64,000 nt of DNA from Xenoacremonium recifei (lineage: Eukaryota; Ascomycota; Sordariomycetes; Hypocreales; Nectriaceae). Shown piece by piece: positions 41,309 to 54,448 of the stretch. Below the pieces are notes generated by a model that searched no databases, was not told where the DNA came from, and was given only the letters and a program-made list of their open reading frames with translations. The stretch is taken from contig WOFQ01000044.1 in NCBI GenBank assembly GCA_012184525.1, positions 62,001 to 126,000 on the forward strand, read 5' to 3'. The translations under genes and the position numbers were made by a program. How positions within the stretch are numbered: the first letter of the stretch is position 1; every line of letters begins with the position of its first letter.

Positions 41309-44300
41309 CTAGAGACCTGTAGACTCTTCGTGATAAGTACTCTGAAGCAGGTCATTACTGAGCAGCTTGGACTTCCTTGCTAATGTGGAACAGAAGTCCT
41401 TAATGCTCTGCGTACCCAAGAATTCCAAGATAGGGACAGTGACCTGGATATCACTTGCCACCCAGTTCCGCATTTCCTGAGGTAGGGGAGGATAAGTCAG
41501 CTTCCGATTAAAGATAGATAGGGGTCCCGTGACACAAGACTTACCACAGCTACCAGAGAGTCCAAGCCGTAACTGCTCATGCTCTGTCCATCATCCACGC
41601 CAACTTCATCCTCAGGGAGCATTAAAAGGCTCGCCAATTTACCTACGACGGCATTCAATACCAACTTCTCGGCGTCCGCCATGGATTTTGCTTGCGGCAA
41701 CAACTCTCTGATTCGCCGCTGGCCAGAGCCTCCATCACGGTCAGTGCTAGGACCGACGCCTCCAGCATGATTGGCCGCCGCTTCCAAAGCTGCCATCTGC
41801 CGTGCGTGGGCGAACTGAGGAGCGGAGTATAGTGCACGAGCTGTACCCCTATTCTCCAGAAGTCGTGCGGGCCAGAGACCTGTAATGATATTGCCGGAAT
41901 CAGCTTTGCGTGTCTCTTGGGCCTGGGAGCGATCTGGGATGCAAGCTTCGATGAGAGCCAGACACTCGGCTTCCGGGATCGGCTCGAAGCCCTGAGCGAG
42001 GAGACGATCATGCGTTCCGATACGGTCTGCGACGTAACCGACACCCGTCACCATTCCGAGATCCAGAGTCATTGTGGCTGCCCAGCCCAACTGGGTGTTC
42101 CTGAAACTGGCAAAGGCGTCCTGGAAGGTCCCTGCAGCGTTGTAAGCTGCCTGGCTAGTCACGCCTAACACCGCCGCCATAGAGGAGGCCATGATGAAGA
42201 AGTCCATGTCGACTGGCAAGAGCTCATGGAGGTTCCAGGTGGCTTCCACCTTGGGCTTCAGAGAATCCAGCCACGTCGACACCGTCATATTTTGGAAGAG
42301 GTCATTCTTGATTACGAGGCCGAGGTGGAGGACGCCTTTGATGGGTGGCAACTCGTCCAAGCTTAGCCCTGCTCGCAGCGATGCTTTGTCGGAAGCATCG
42401 CATGTTATAACGGTAATGTGAGCTCCAAGTCGCTGGAGGTCTGAGACAGTGGCTTGTGCCTCAGGGGTTGAAGCACCGCTCCGGGAGATGAAGACGAGAT
42501 GACGAGCGCCGAGATATCGCACCATGACAGAAGCAAACGATCGTCCAATGCCACCAAACCCACCAACCAACACATAGGCAGCATCGCTCTTAAGCAAGGG
42601 ACGAGGGGCTGGTTGCGGCATCACCTTTCCAAACTCGCCTTCTCTCGGTTCCAGCACGACCTTGCCAATATGTCTTCCAGACTGCATTATGCGCATCGCG
42701 TTTTCGACCTCACCCAGCCCAAATGTTGCAATGGGTTTTATCGGCCGGATTTCCCGGCGATAGGCCATTCTCATGACGCTCTCCCAAAGCTCTGAACCTT
42801 TGTTAGGTCTCTGTAGGAGAAGGGACATGAGATCAATGGTCAGAAAGCTGATACTCCTCGCGAGCGATGCCATCTCAAGTGACGTGTTGATGGCAAAGTC
42901 CCTCTTCCCAAGCTCGACAAAGCGTCCCCATGGCGCGAGGCAACGCATAGACGCGCGAAGAAGCTCTCCTGAGAGCGAATTGAAGACGACATTGACGCCT
43001 TTCCCCGCTGTTGCTGCCATAACGTCACTCTCAAAGCTCGCATCTCGACTCCAGAAGATATCCTGCTCTTTGATGCCATATCGGTCCATCAGAAGACGCT
43101 TCTTCTCTCTGCTTCCAACAGTGGCGAGGATCCGCGCTTTAACTCTTTGACATAGCTGGATCAACGCCTGGCCGAGACCGCCTGCGGCGGCATGGATGAG
43201 GACGGTGTCGGCGGAATCCACAACAGCAACACAGACTGAGTGAAGTGCCGTGCAGAAGACAATGGGCAGAGTCGCTGCCTCGGCAAAGGTCATTTTCGAT
43301 GGGAGACGCTGAGCACGGGGTGCAGGCACACGCATATACTGCGACAAGGCGCCATCCGCTGGCGCAACGACATCATCCCCGACTTGCACGTGGTTGACGG
43401 CAGAGCCGATGGCCGTCACGGTCCCAGCGCATTCGGCGCCGAGATCAGAAGCTTCGATCTGGCCCATGGCCATCATAACATCCCGGAAGTTGAGGCCAGT
43501 GGCTCGGACTTCGATCTCAACCTCGTCTGCACCCAATGGCCCAGCCACACGAGCATCGTCGCTGAAGTACATGCTGTCAAGCAATCCAAGCTGCCCGACT
43601 TCTACTTTGAGCCGCCGGTCGGGGGAATGTAAGTTCTGCACTGAAGGACGAAGGGCGCCCAACCGGGACGCGACAACGTGCTCTATGGCAGCGTCTTCTA
43701 CGAACCGCAACAACTGGATGGCACCGTCGCGCTCTATGAACTCAAGATCTGGTTCGCTGTCCCCATGACGCTCCTCGAAAGAGGCGAGAGCCTGGAGGTA
43801 GACACGGACCAAGGTCTGCGATACATGTTTACCTACCAGCTCGTCTGTTCCAGGCTCGAGGTCGAGATGCACCAGCGGACCGCCAATCTCCGTCCGCAAT
43901 GTTCTCAGGAGACCACTGGATAAGGCGAGATCTGGTGAGCTGGACCGAGGATAACAAGCTCCTCGCGTCACCCACATTATGCTCTCACTACTCGTCGCTA
44001 TGGACTTGAGGCCTTCCCAAAGGGTTTCGTCGATGTTACGAAGCATCGATGAGCTGCCAAGCTCGAGAAATATTGTGTATAAGTTCTTGACTCCCTTTTG
44101 CTGCAGCTTGGGGTCCTGCACATACTGCTCGAGTGTAAGGGCTTGGACTGGCCCTAAATTTCCGAGAGATTGATTGATAGCTCCGACAACTGTCGATGTG
44201 CATCCTGAGCCGATGACGACGCGGAAGCTCCTTGAGCTGGTGAGCTCGTTCTCAGGAGAGTTGTTAGTAGCCGTCGTCACCATCATTGTTCCCTTGTGCG

Positions 44301-47300
44301 TCAAGGAGTCTGCAGTGTCCCAGATCTCTGCATTCACCCCGGAGAATCCTGTTCTCTCAAAGATATCATTCCAGCCTTGCACGCTCAACAAGGGGGAGTC
44401 CTGCCTGTGTGCTTCTTCGGCAACCCACCATCCGGGAAAGATGCCAAACAAGTCGCCCACGCCTCCATACGGCCTACGCATGAGCTCAACAAGGATAAGT
44501 GTACCACCGGGCCGCAGCAGACGACGTGTATTACGCATGGTTCGCTCAAGGTTCTTGGTCGCATGTAGGACATTGGACGCAATGACGAGGTCGTATGTCC
44601 CAGCGACAAACCCCTGGCTAACAGGATCCAACTCGATGTCGAGCTTTCGGTAAGCAATGGGGAGCTCTTCCCACCCCTTTTCCGCCATCTTCGCCTGGAA
44701 TGGGCCAAAGAACCCTGGCGAGACGTCGGTGAAGTCGTAAGACAGGAACCGCGGCATGCCAGATCCTGCCAGCTTCTCCAATATGGGCATTGTTGCACCT
44801 CCCGTGCCGGCTCCGATCTCAAGCACACGGAGACTGGGGTTCTTGTGCGCGAGAAGATCCACGACGACGGCTGCCTGCTCACAGGATCGTTTCATGCGTA
44901 CATTGTTGGCATAGTAGCGGCTAAGAGCGTCGTTACGCGTCACTATGGACAGAGGGTCGACCTCATCGCGCAGAAAGGCGGCCATGTAGTCGCCCACGAG
45001 AGCCACGAAGATGCCTTCGTCGCCAGTGGAAACCCGGCCTTGCTCCCATATAAGGGCCTGTTCTCCAGTGGTTCTCTCGAGCCATGTCTCGACATCGTGC
45101 GGGTTACACCCTGTGCGAACATCATCCTGAATGCGCTGCAAGGAGTGGTACAGCTTGATCCGGTCTTCGTTTCCCTGAGGGACTTGTGATATATCGGGGA
45201 CTTGTGCAAGTGCCCTTTTGGCCATTATGTATCCCATCTCCTCAAGGAGGAGCAAGTCTGCGCGTTCTTTCTCGGGATCCAAAGGTCGAAGGTGGTCGCA
45301 GAGTTTTGAGAGCACAGCCGACGTCAAGAAGTCGGGGTCTGGCTTGAGAAGAGGCCGCATGCATTTCTTCACGGGAAATCCGACTTCACCACTTCGCCCA
45401 CCCCCGAGTGAAGTAAGAAGCAAACCGTCAATCCGCACCACTCCCTCTGGAAGCTTTTTCTCGTGGTCGACAAGCAACGACACGCCCGTTTGACGCCGGT
45501 TAGCCTTGTCAACGTGAACAGCAACTTCAAAATGCTCGCCAGGAGTCTGAGAAATGCTGGCCGAGACATAGACGCTCGAGATGAACGTTGGCACCACCGC
45601 GCCCTGGATATCCAACCTCAGGGGCATGACGGCATGAAGACAAGCATCTAGGAACGCGGGATGGACGACGAAAGGGCTGTGGTGTTGCATTGGCATGTGT
45701 GAGCGAATGTCTGGAACAGTCACTGTTCCTAGGGCCTCTGATCCATGGCCATCGTGGGAAACTTTCGTCAGGTTTCGAAATGAAGTTCCGTACTCCAGCC
45801 CGATGGCAGCCAGACGGCGGTATAGTGTCTCCGGGCTGATGTCGCTGTTGACACAAGTCTCCTTCGCGATACGCCAACGGGCGTCATTCTGTTCATCCTC
45901 CAACTCGGCGTGGCGACTCCCACTAACCTCGTTGTTAGCGTTGCTATTGCGGTAGTCGGCCGAGCGCACGGCAATGAGACCACGGCAGTGCTCTGACCAC
46001 TGGCCGTCCGCGCTACAAGATGTGATCAAGAACTCGCTCCATACATGAGAGGCGGAGGAACTGGCCTCACGAAGGCCTCTCTGTTGCGAAGGCCGCAGGG
46101 TCAACATTGTCTCAACCTCATCTGTGCTATCGGGTATCACGAGTGCCTGTCCGACAACCACTTCGCGCAGATGGAAGCCAGCAATGGCACTGTCTTTCCC
46201 TGACTGCAGCATAGCGTGTTGGCGAGCGGCTTCAATGGCCATGCAGAGAAACCCTGCGGCTGGGTAAACGGTCAGGCCCTGGACGCGGTGATGCCGCAGC
46301 CATGGTAGCTCGGAGACTCGCATCCAGTTGCGCCAGCGCGGTTCCAGTGGATTATTGAAGCGAACGATTGCCCCTAGCAAGTCATGGCGGGCTTCCTTGC
46401 GCATGCGGTAGAGATAGCTCTCGCGTGGCTCAGCCCAGTAGTTGACAGAGTGATTCCAGGGGTAAGATGGCAGGTCAACGAGAACAGAGCGTTGGGCGAC
46501 CCCCTTGCCGTTGACATGCAACTCGGGATACTGATCACCATTGACCCGACTTAGATTGACGGTAGCACCTTTCTCGAAGAGTGCTGCGGCCAGGGTGAGC
46601 GCTGTCTCATGGGCATCTTTGCCGCGCCGAAGGAAAGACAGGTAAGATAGGTCGGATAAGGCTGGGTCGTTTTGAAGTTTTTGAAGTGTTTGACGAATAG
46701 GTCCTGCGAGGGCTGGATGGGGCCCGATTTCCACGAGAACAGACACAGGCGCAGCATTTGGGCCCTTGTTCCTCAACCTTCTTCTGCCATCAATTTCTTG
46801 ACGACAGAGCCTACCCAAGGCATTGGAGAAGCGTACTGGTTGAACGAGGTTCTCGACCCAGTAGTCGATTCCCAGCTGGCTTGGCTTCTCGAGTCGCTCT
46901 CCAGAAACGGATGAAAACATTGGCACTCTGGCAGTTGGACTTTGCTCGTGGTCTAGCGAGGCAAACGATTTCATAAGGGCCGTACGATAGCACTCAGCCA
47001 CTGCTTGCATTGACGGCGAATGGTAAGCTACGTCGACCGGAAGCTTATGAGCCTGGATACCGCAAGATTTACACAGCTCGACCAGGTCGTCGATATCTTC
47101 ACCTGGACCTGAAATCGTGAAGCTGAGCGGACTGTTGTAGCAGGCAATGTTGCAGCCGTCCTGGGACGGGAGCCCTTCAAGAAGTTCGCGGACCTGGTCC
47201 TCGGACGCTGCAATGGCGGCCATACCTCCGCGTGGTAGCCCTGGCCTCGACACGGCCATACCCCGAAAGTACGCCGTCGCCATGGCTGCTTGACCGGTGA

Positions 47301-49563
47301 TCAACCCCGCGGCATAAGCAGCTGCGATCTCGCCGCTGGAGTGTCCCATGACGCCGACGGGTTTGACAGCCCAGTATTCCAGCAAGTCAACCAGTGCCAG
47401 CTGCACCGCCGTGCACAGCGGCTGGCTGATGCGAGCCATGCCGACACGCGTTGAGTCCTGGTCGCGGCAAAGTTCCTCAGTGGCGGTCCAGTCCGCTCCG
47501 AAGTCTCGAAGCCAGGCGTCGCATTGTGCGAGCGAGCGGGCGAAGTGAGGTGTCGAAGTCAACAACTCTCGACCCATGGCGAACCATGCAGCGCCCTGGC
47601 CTGTGAAGACAAAGGCCACGCCGGGCTGCGACCGACAGAGCTTGAAGTGATGATCATGAGTGTGGAACGCTTGGTTGACGAGATCCAGGCGATTGCTAGC
47701 CACTAAGGCGACGCGGTACGGGAGCACGGAGCGATGTTGGATCAGCGTGTGGGCGACATCGGCGAGCCTGTCATCGCCCTTGTCAAAGAAGTACCCGCCG
47801 AGGAGCGAGGCTTGATATTGGCCAGCTGAGGCATCGAAGGCTGAGAGAGGAAAGATGCGACGGTGCCGATGGTGTTCTAAAGCAGCGGGGAGGACTCGAG
47901 GCGGTCCTGAAGTTGGAAGGCTGGCAAGGTAGGCCTGTGTGCGGTCCAGGATTGCACAGGCGTTGGTGCCTCCGAAGCCGAAGCCGCTGACTGAGGCTCG
48001 AAGCACTCCAGAGCGAGTTGGCGTCCATGGCCGGGCGATCTGTGGGATCTGGAGTTTTGTTAGCTCTGACGGGGAAGACTTGTCGTTCATATTAGGGACG
48101 AGTGCTGACATAATGACAACACTCAGGGGTTAACAAAGACGATGCTCCGGGGCAACAGAGCGACGACACTCAGATGCATGAGAGAACAGCAAAAGCACCG
48201 GATGGACTTACCTCAAGCTTCAACCTCTTCAACGGGATTCGCTCATTTACCATCTGGAATCCAGCATTCGGCACGATAGTTTGCTTCTCCAGCATCATCA
48301 CGGTCTTCACCAAGCCCGCAACACCAGCCGCCCCCTCAAGATGTCCGATATTTGTCTTCACAGAGCCGACCACCAATGGTGCTCTCCTCTCGTTCCCGCA
48401 AAAGACTTCTGAGAGAGCCGCTGCCTCGATCGGGTCTCCCGCCTGCGTGCCTGTGCCATGACACTCGGCATAAGTCGTCTCAGCCGGATTCAGACCTGCG
48501 TCGGCATGAGCTCTGCGTAGTAGGGCCGCCTGGGCCTTCGCGCTGGGAAACGTGATGCCGGGCGTCCGGCCATCTTGATTGCACCCGGTATTCCGGATGA
48601 TGGCACGCACGCAGTCACCATCGCGCAGCGCATCGGACAGGGGCTTCAACACCAGCGCGGCGACACCCTCACCGCGCCCATAGCCGTTGGCCCGGGAATC
48701 ATATGAATAGCTACGGCCATCTGGCGATAGGAACCGTGTTGTCGTCATGGGATTCAGAATATCGTGGTTCAGCAGCACGTTGGCGCCCGCCACGACGGCT
48801 CCGCGACAGTCGCCGGCCCGGATCGCAGTACAAGCCAGATGAAGCGCCACCATACTGGACGAACACGCCGTGTCTAGCATGACGGATGGGCCAGTTAGAT
48901 TGAAGAAGTAAGAGAGCCGGTTCGCGAGAAGCGCGTCGCCTGAGCCTGTCGCCTGGTACAGAGGCACGGCATCGGGGTCGCGCATCATGGTCATTTGACC
49001 CCAGTCCTTGCAGAAGCAGCCAACGAAGACACCCACTGGCTGCCCTGATATTCTGGTCATGGGGATGCCCGCTGTGCAATAGTTGAGTATGCTGACTTGT
49101 AATCAGAGAAGTGCTTGCTTGCTTACCGTTCTCAAACGCTTCATATGTGCACTCGAGCAGGAGTCGTTGTTGCGGATCAAGGGCCTGAGGTAGGTCAGTC
49201 AGTGGTGAGGCTCCTGGCAGGTAAGAGGACACACATACTGCTGCTTCAGCCTTGGTCACTCCGAAAAACGGCGCGTCGAAAACACCCAATTCTTCCTCCA
49301 TGAAGAAGCCGCCCTTGACATTTGACTATGCAATGATCAGCATCAAGAAGTGACGAGCTTTGAAGAAAACTTACCGCGCCATTGCGTGCAGGGTCAGGGT
49401 GATAGAATGCTTCATGGTTGAAACGGGAGGTCGGGATCCGGGACCAGGCATCTTTTCCGTTGACCATCATTTCCCAGAGTTTGCTTGGATTTTCGGCGTC
49501 TCCAGGGAAGCGGCCTGCCATGCCAACGATGGCTATGGGCATTTTCTTGGGATCTGGATCCAT
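41309..49563 (-). CDS. Highly reducing polyketide synthase (KS-AT-DH-MT-ER-KR-ACP)
   Basis: Exons 49375-49563, 49239-49325, 49127-49184, 48212-49071, 41545-48048 and 41309-41476 (minus strand) join to 2621 residues. KS has C181 in DTACSSS, H316 in ECHGTGT and H355. AT has Ser635 in GHSSGE. DH has H985 in HRVQGLTVYP and D1199 in HPAFLDACLH. MT carries LEIGAGTGG at 1474-1482. ER carries HAAAGGLGQ at 2017-2025. KR has GGFGGIG at 2226-2232, Ser about 2353 and Tyr2367. The ACP attachment serine is Ser2562 in YGLDSLVAVEMRNW, which is completed only by the last splice. The fifth exon starts at the ATCCCACAG acceptor; a nearer acceptor would give a stop. All active-site residues look intact, so a reduced, C-methylated chain is expected. 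No TE or C domain follows the ACP, so release needs a partner; the LovG-like hydrolase upstream fits. Product unknown. Confidence 0.93.
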
Positions 49564-50093
49564 CTGGCTGACTTGAGGTGTCTTCTTTGTGGAGGGTAGA
49601 AGATCTGAGACCAGTGTCTACACTAGAAGGATGAGTATGCTGTCTTCGAGTAAAAGAGTATGCCGAACACGAATCAAGGATCAAGTAAGTGCTTGGTTTG
49701 AGGAGAGTGGAATAGAGTAAATTGGAGACACCGCAGTACACCTGCACATTACAGATACTGACCCTCGCCTGTTCGAAGCATTAGGATTGTTGGCTGGAGT
49801 GGAATGGTGAATCGACGGCATCTGTTGCTGAGGACCCAACTCAGGCCAGATCTCTCGTCGGGGAAATGTCTCTATCCGGGCATTTTTGGGCTTTTAGGAG
49901 GGATCAAAGGGTAATTGATAGGTTTTTTTCTGTGCAGTGGCTGACATGTGTCAGTGTTGTTGCTACAAGGGTTAACGGCATGTGCCTCTGTTGTAAGGTT
50001 CCTCTGAGGTCTCGTGGCATTTTCAAGTACTGCCCTATAAGTATGCAAAGCTCTTGTATAAAAGTTGGCAACGATTAATGAATATCCAGTTAA
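49564..50093. promoter_or_regulatory. PKS promoter region and 3' flank of the FSH hydrolase gene
   Basis: 530 bp lie between the hydrolase stop and the PKS start on the same strand. The PKS promoter is expected here. Two oppositely pointing TTGATAGG/TTAATGAATA-like AT-rich patches are visible, but no known pathway-factor site is claimed. Confidence 0.45.
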
Positions 50094-50904
50094 TTATATA
50101 ATGATGGCCCGGTGCATAAGCGTCTCAATGGCCCGAGCTATCTCGTCCACCGTCCTTGGATCCCTCGGGATGGCATGGCCTCCCTCGTGCATCACCACGC
50201 TAGCCATGCTAGACTCACAGGCGTCAAGAAGTGCCATCGACCCCGGGAGGAAGCTATCCCGCCTCCCACAGACATGCAGCGACGGGGTCCTCAACTTGAC
50301 AGCCCGGGACCTCGACTCCTCATCGGAAGAGCCGCTATCCTCCTCTCCCCGAGCCTCAACCGCCTCCTCCACCTCAGCAATGCCAATCCCATACGCATTA
50401 AACAGCACCACAAACCTCGCCGGCATCTCCGTCCCCATCCGCCGCTCCCGCCTCATCAACCACCCAGCCGCCAACGTCGCCCCCTGCGAGAACCCGAACA
50501 CGCCGTCAAACGGGCCCTCCATCTCCGCAAGCGCGTCCAACTCCTCCAGCGCTTCCCTTACCGAGGCTACATCTTTCTCGTTCGGGGCTTTCTGCGCCGA
50601 AGGCCAGGTGAACCAGCTGTAGAATGGCGCTGCGTCGGCGGGCAGGCCTGGGCCGGGAGGTGTGTTCGAGATGGGGCCGGAAGGGAAGAGGAAGTCGAAG
50701 CGGGAGAGGGTTGAGAGGAGGGGGGCTGGGGGGTTAGTGGTTAGGTCGTGGTGTTGGCAATGTCTAAGGCGTACCGAGTTGTGCTTTCAGGATCTGATGA
50801 GTGAGTGTTAGTGTCGATGTCATGGAAGCAGGGGAGTGTTGTGTTGTGTGTACTTGTCCTGAGCTTCCCATGCCATGCAGACAGAGAATCTTGCGCTGTG
50901 CCAT
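50094..50904 (-). CDS. FSH-type serine hydrolase (LovG-like), probable polyketide-releasing enzyme
   Basis: Exons 50854-50904, 50775-50793 and 50094-50725 (minus strand) join to 233 residues. The start MAQRKILCLHGMGSSG is the standard FSH1 opening with its oxyanion-hole glycines. The middle exon is only 19 bp, flanked by a CATCAG acceptor and a GTACGC donor. Ser103 sits in GFSQG, Asp180 in CGRRDSFLP and His207 in EGGHAIP, giving a complete alpha/beta-hydrolase triad. Fungal relatives include LovG, which releases a highly reduced polyketide from a TE-less HR-PKS. Since the adjacent PKS on the same strand lacks a release domain, a matching release role is strongly suggested by context, though FSH proteins can have other esterase roles. 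A Glu/Ser-rich insert (about 141-165) is not typical and may be a loop. Confidence 0.87.
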
Positions 50905-51532
50905 TGCTGCGTTGGCGGTGAATCGCTGAATGGAAAGATGTAACGGACAGTTCAACTGGGGAGCAGAAGTAATTGAGTTTCTTGTGCAGGGCGTAGAGAG
51001 AGAAGTATATCTACCTTGTATAAGCCACAGTTACTAAATCGGCCCTTCTTGCAATCAATATTCGGCAAGTTCCCCATCCATCCCCTTTCAGGCATTTACG
51101 TGAGTGACACAGACGCACACTACAGTGGCAGCCAACGCGGGCGTCCCAATCCTCTTTGAATCCCAGACTGCTCGGTTAGAAGGCTTTGAGTATACATGGT
51201 TAAGCACCCTCTCGATAGTGAACAAGACGGACCTCGACGTCCCCTGACCGCTGAAAAAAGCATCATGCCCAGCATGAGGAGAGCACGCCTAAAATAAAGA
51301 ATTGTCTATTTTCGCCTGTGATGCATATTTTGATAGGCCCTTTTGATCACACCATGCCTAACCTGACACAACATCCCCTTCCTTACCCAACCAACCCATG
51401 ATTTCAAACCAGAACCCTGCTTTTTATATATGATCCAACACCAGCCAACCAACCAAACAATCAGCCTCACCCTCCCCTCGTGAGGCTGGGGTATATCCTG
51501 TAAACCACCACGCACCAATCCCATTCTTGCCT
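50905..51532. other. Upstream of the hydrolase and 3' flank of the nucleotide-sugar transporter
   Basis: About 630 bp with no convincing gene. It holds the promoter of the FSH hydrolase gene and the terminal region of the transporter gene. Confidence 0.45.
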
Positions 51533-53038
51533 CTACTCCTCCCTCTTAAAGTTCCCGCGGCTCGGCGTGCGCGGCAGCATGGGCGTGCTGGGCCGGCTGG
51601 TCGTCAGCGCGGCGTTGACCTCGAAGGGATTCAGACGCTGGTTGCCCGCCGTGTTGCGCGGCGTGAAGACGCGCTCGATGGCGGGCTTCTCGAAGCTGGC
51701 GATCTTGATGGGCGGCGGACGGTGCGTGGGCCGCTCGGTGAAGGTGTAGAGGTATGTCGAGAGCAGGACGAGGGACGTGCCGAGGAGGAACTGGAATGAA
51801 TGAGTGATCAGCAAAAGACACACACTTGCAGCAAAAGGCATGACATGACGTCAAAGGACTCAGAATGTCTTGTCTTACCGTGGAGGTGACGCTAAAGTCG
51901 AACATCCAGACGCTGACCAGGAAGCTGATGACGATGCTGATGCTCGTGGCAAAGCTCTTGACGATGTTGTCGGCATCGCGGATAACGACGCTGGCAATCA
52001 GCCCGCCCAGAGCCTGCAGCACAACCGCCAGCCACACAACCCAGTTGTAGCCGTCGAAGAAGCCGTGCTCGAGAATGCCGGCGCCGTCCTGGTACATGAC
52101 GCCGCCAACAAGCGCCACCACCATCGAGTAGAAGCTCAGCTGGACGTTGCGGATCCAGACACTCGACTGGCTGGGGCTCTCCTTGAGGATCTTCTCAAAG
52201 TACACGCCGGCCAGGCCCGACACAGTGGCCGCGACAAGCACCGACGAAACACCAATCGAGTAGTTCATGAGCGGATCGGCGGGCGGCAGGTCGTGGTCGA
52301 TGCCCTCGTACGTGGCCGAGCGCTTATACAGCGGCGCACCCGGCGCAGCAACGTCGGATCCCGAGGCCTGGCCCAGCAGGTGCATGGAGCGCGGGAAGAA
52401 ATGATCCGTCATGTCGCGCAGGATGAAGCTCTGCTGCGGGCCAGCATCCGAGGCCGGCAGCGAGACAATCGACACGCCCAGCGTCAGGATCACCAGCGCG
52501 GCCCAGCGCTTGGAGCTGAGCGGGCGGCGCAGCAGCACCACACTAAACACGGCCGTGATGAGGATCTTGAGCTGGTACAGCACCTGGAAGTGCACGGCGT
52601 CGAGGTTGCCCACGGCCACGTACTGCAGCAGGTTCTGCAGCGTGTAGAAGACAGCGGGCACGGCCATCTGCCAGCCGTCGCGCGCAAAGACGGCGTTGGC
52701 GAGCTGCTCGAAGAGGACTGTGGCGGGCGTGCTGGGCGCGAGTGTCTTGGAGGACTCGTAGATGGCCAGCGTGAGCGATACGGCAAGCTTGATGACCTCG
52801 TTGAGGAAGACGGCCGTCGAGGTGAAGTAGCGGTGGTCGCCCGAGGGAGGCATCATGCGCGAGTAGTGCATTATCTAGACAAGAGTCAGCCGCGGGCAAA
52901 GGCTGGACAAGAGGCATCGCATACCAGGATGAGGGCCGAGTTCTGGAAGGTCAACGTGGTCAGCGACCATTGCTTCTTCGTCAGCCCCAGGAACTTGGCC
53001 TGGCTGGCCGGCTTCGGGCCAAGATCGAGTATCGCCAT
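51533..53038 (-). CDS. Golgi nucleotide-sugar transporter (UDP-galactose/UDP-GlcNAc type)
   Basis: Exons 52925-53038, 51879-52874 and 51533-51790 (minus strand) join to 455 residues. The first exon encodes KKQWSLTTLTFQNSALILIM across the junction with exon 2. It continues MHYSRMMPPSGDHRYFTSTA and VFLNEVIKLAVSL, the signature of the SLC35A-type family. NLLQYVAVGNLDAVHFQVLY and QLKILITAVFSVVLLRRPLS are the core helices. About ten transmembrane segments are expected, with a long lumenal/loop insert (residues about 180-225) seen in filamentous fungal versions. The C-terminal part after the last helix is a Pro/Arg/Thr-rich cytosolic tail. Known role: exchange of cytosolic UDP-sugar for UMP in the Golgi. 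Which UDP-sugar cannot be told from sequence. It starts just before a region of simple repeats. Confidence 0.87.
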
Positions 53039-54448
53039 GGTGGTGAAGGAATGTGTAGGTAGCGGTAGAGTCAAGGACGCTTGAATAATGAATCTGACGG
53101 CCGTCTTAGGTCGTGTGCACAACCAGCTAGCTCACAGCCAACAGCACCCGTCACCACGGCACCTCTCTCCACTGCCTCTTCAGCTCAGCCCCTCTGTATG
53201 TATGAATCGCGGAGATTTCCCGTCTCGGCTCGCTCAGTCGGTGACCCTTGATCGTCGTCTCGTCTCGTCGTCGTCGTTCGTTCGTTCGTTCGTCCGCAAT
53301 GTCGTCACCGCTCTTCGCCCACTAACCCGCAATCAAAAGAACACACACAAAGATAGATACTCAAAGCCGGCGCGCACAAGCACCGGAGGTCGCAAAACTG
53401 CAAACAGAAGGGAAGAGAGAAAACTCGTGCGAGGAGGAGGAAGTTTCAAGTCTCAGACCTGCAGCCCTGACGTCGATGATTCCCGCCCCCAGAAATGCGG
53501 AGCTTCAGAGCCCAAAAAAGGGGAGCTGAAGAAATTCTGCCTGGTGCTGGCTGGGTGGTCACTGCTGCGTAATGCGTTAACGCCCAGTACCTGCCGTGCG
53601 TTAGCGAGGCCTGTCCAGCTGGCACATCCACTGCGCCCGGAGCCGCCCCCGCCACTAACAGCCCCCAGGAATCGCCTGCTACTTTCCAGGTTAGAGTGGC
53701 TGAACTGAACAACCCTGTCCAGCCACTGAAACACATCGAGAAACACGCGCGTGTCATAATCCTTCCCTTCCCTTCCCTTCCCGTCCCTTTTCCTTCCCTC
53801 CCCGCCGCCATCTCATCTCACCCACAAGTCAGGAGGTGCCCTCCGTCAATTTCTGCCTCTCCATTCATCCCATAATTTGCCTCCAGCCCGTCAGATTTTG
53901 GTCGGCGAGGACCAACCAGTGAGATGCCCCCCCATCCTTGGCTTCAGGGGTCGGCGCAGATCATTCATTAGCCTATCCGAACTCCCGTGTTGTCAGCCGC
54001 TGTTAGCTGGGAAAAGGAGAGTGCATTGATAGACAGGGGGCATTTTTCAGGTACAAAGTACGTACAGAGTACGCGACGAACCTGGGGCTCTCTGCACGCC
54101 ATTGCATTGATGCTTGAAGCCCGACTGAATATCAAACGCATTATAATCAGGGACCTGATAAGCCCAATGGTACGATCATTCTTAGTTTTGAGACCAAGAC
54201 CTGCTCGCCTACTCCATGCCCGAGACAAGACCCATCATCGTCTTTTGCTCTACTGTCAGTCTCAGAGCATCTCGACTCCAACAACCTACCCGACTTCGAT
54301 AATCACTTCACCTCTCCAAACTCGCACATCTCACACTGATATAGAATTCATCATTTGAAGTAAACGAAATATTTATTGCCTGCTCGACCTGCAAGACAAG
54401 CCCTTCTTACTCCCAGACGCCCCATCCATAACCTGTCCTATTGTTGTT
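53039..54448. other. Intergenic with simple-sequence repeats; no gene
   Basis: The left part contains GTC/GTTC-type short repeats (about 53267-53294) and a CCTTC-type run (53761-53799). A 206-codon frame on the plus strand here is not protein-like. The right end is the 3' flank of the mannosyltransferase gene. Confidence 0.45.
53761..53799. repeat. (CCTTC)n-like simple repeat
   Basis: Pyrimidine-only tandem of CCTTC units, with one CCGTC interruption. It lies in the upstream flank of the nucleotide-sugar transporter. Confidence 0.75.

Noticed and set aside
48049..48115. Closer acceptor (GTCAG) for the PKS exon at 48048
   Set aside because: It would put the reading frame into a stop within a few codons; the CTCCAG acceptor with a GCTAAC branch restores the ketosynthase sequence.
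51870..53084. 404-codon open frame on the plus strand
   Set aside because: It is antisense to the nucleotide-sugar transporter, whose family motifs and splice sites are clear.
53088..53708. 206-codon open frame on the plus strand upstream of the transporter
   Set aside because: Ser/Arg/Pro-rich with simple-repeat DNA underneath and no recognisable domain.
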